Shown: positions 5,003 to 5,542 of the stretch, in pieces
Layout: each line of letters opens with the position of its first letter
How positions within the stretch are numbered: the first letter of the stretch is position 1
DNA from: Methanosarcinales archaeon
Lineage (GTDB): Archaea; Halobacteriota; Methanosarcinia; Methanosarcinales; Methanocomedenaceae
Assembly: GCA_013330355.1 (NCBI GenBank)
Contig: DUIM01000140.1
Coordinates: forward strand, 7,805-13,346
Direction of reading: 5' to 3'
Length of the DNA: 5,542 nt
The notes under the pieces: generated by a model
Databases searched by the model: none
What the model saw: only the letters and a program-made list of their open reading frames with translations
Told to the model about the DNA's origin: nothing
Made by a program: the position numbers and the translations under genes

Positions 5003-5542
5003 ATCTTAGAACACCAAACGCAAATGAAGCTACCGGGACATCCAACCGTTCCAGGAACGTGGCTCCGGTATCAGGAATATGTACCCGCTGTGTGGATGGG
5101 TGCAGAGGCAACTGTGAAATTTTCAAGTCAACATTTCGGGGCAGGGAAGTACTATATCCCGGACCCTTTGGCGAGAGCACTTCAGGAGCCGATAAGAACT
5201 ATCCGATCGACTATTCACATGTGAACATCCAGGGATATGCAGTAGGAGCATTCGGCCTGCCCGAAGGCGTAGAGCCCGGACCGGATACTGCAATATTCCC
5301 CAACGTGGATACTGAGACAGAATATGGCTGGGACCAAAAGGTCAAGCTGAAGGTCCCCATTTTTACAGGAGCCCTGGGTTCCACAGAGATCGCACGTAAG
5401 AACTGGGAACATTTCGCAGTGGGTGCAGCCATATCAGGTATCACCCTGGTATGCGGCGAGAACGTATGCGGTATTGATCCTGAACTGGAACTAAACGCTG
5501 AAGGCAAGATCAGCAAATCCCCTGAGATGGACCGGAGGATCG
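4999..5542 (+). CDS. Second GltB-type FMN-binding glutamate synthase family protein (partial, 3' end off window)
   Basis: 181 codons are visible from GTG 4999; an in-frame TAA at 4981 excludes an earlier start, and AGAGG (4987-4991) lies 7 nt upstream. The start also matches the N-terminus of the paralogue at 1270. Seen: PVSGICTRCVDGC begins a four-cysteine motif (C28, C31, C35, C39; C-X2-C-X3-C-X3-C), then FKSTFRG, AIFPNVD (98-104), a LGSTEIARKNWEHFAVG segment and CGENVCGIDPE (152-162). All align with the leftward GltB-like protein, by eye at about half of positions. It has a few extra residues at 89-96 (EGVEPGPD). The FMN barrel motifs lie beyond the window, so cofactor binding is inferred from the paralogue. 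Divergent placement suggests a duplicated subunit, either an alternative or a second partner of the NuoEF/HoxU-like module. Confidence 0.8.
   Translation, partial: MNLRTPNANEATGTSNRSRNVAPVSGICTRCVDGCRGNCEIFKSTFRGREVLYPGPFGESTSGADKNYPIDYSHVNIQGYAVGAFGLPEGVEPGPDTAIFPNVDTETEYGWDQKVKLKVPIFTGALGSTEIARKNWEHFAVGAAISGITLVCGENVCGIDPELELNAEGKISKSPEMDRRI

Noticed and set aside
4959..5516. Minus-strand open frames opposite the rightward GltB-like gene
   Set aside because: The plus-strand GTG frame aligns with the paralogue over its full visible length, so the opposite frames are incidental.

Overview
The window holds one leftward (minus-strand) operon and, across a 599-bp AT-rich gap, one divergent rightward gene. 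It most likely comes from an anaerobic archaeon, perhaps a Methanosarcinales- or ANME-like lineage. The support is frequent AGG/AGA arginine and ATA isoleucine codons, Shine-Dalgarno sequences matching an archaeal 16S tail, TTG and GTG starts, and TATA-like AT blocks in the gap. An anaerobic bacterium such as a sulfate reducer is not excluded: the operon is also preceded by a sequence that fits a sigma70 promoter. The dense iron-sulfur content argues for anaerobic life in either case.

Layout, read along the minus strand: a NuoE-like [2Fe-2S] protein (4399 to 3938), a NuoF-like NAD(H)/FMN flavoprotein with a C-terminal 2[4Fe-4S] ferredoxin domain (3926 to 2076, TTG start), a HoxU/NuoG-N-terminus-like multi-cluster iron-sulfur protein (2070 to 1357), and, after an 86-bp gap, an FMN-binding glutamate synthase (GltB) family protein that runs off the left edge (1270 to below 1). 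From 4999 to the right edge, on the plus strand, lies the first third or so of a second GltB-family protein that is clearly a paralogue of the first.

The three middle proteins match the conserved core of electron-bifurcating hydrogenases (HydABC; the wider 'Bfu' family). There is no hydrogenase domain and no membrane subunit. In its place are one or two unusual GltB-like flavoproteins. These keep the recognisable FMN-pocket motifs but have lost or changed motifs that bind substrate in true glutamate synthase, and they carry an N-terminal C-X2-C-X3-C-X3-C motif. My inference is that the window encodes a soluble NAD(P)H/ferredoxin-linked oxidoreductase in which the GltB-like protein supplies the third, unknown half-reaction. 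The HoxU-like subunit, with a lost His-Cys3 cluster site and a seven-cysteine tail, is the probable connector.

The gap (4400-4998) holds no sizeable gene. It contains several inverted repeats, a four-fold CAGATG/CATCTG motif, TATA-like boxes, a 13-codon ORF with a near-perfect Shine-Dalgarno, and a 15-codon ORF whose stop overlaps the GTG start of the rightward gene.
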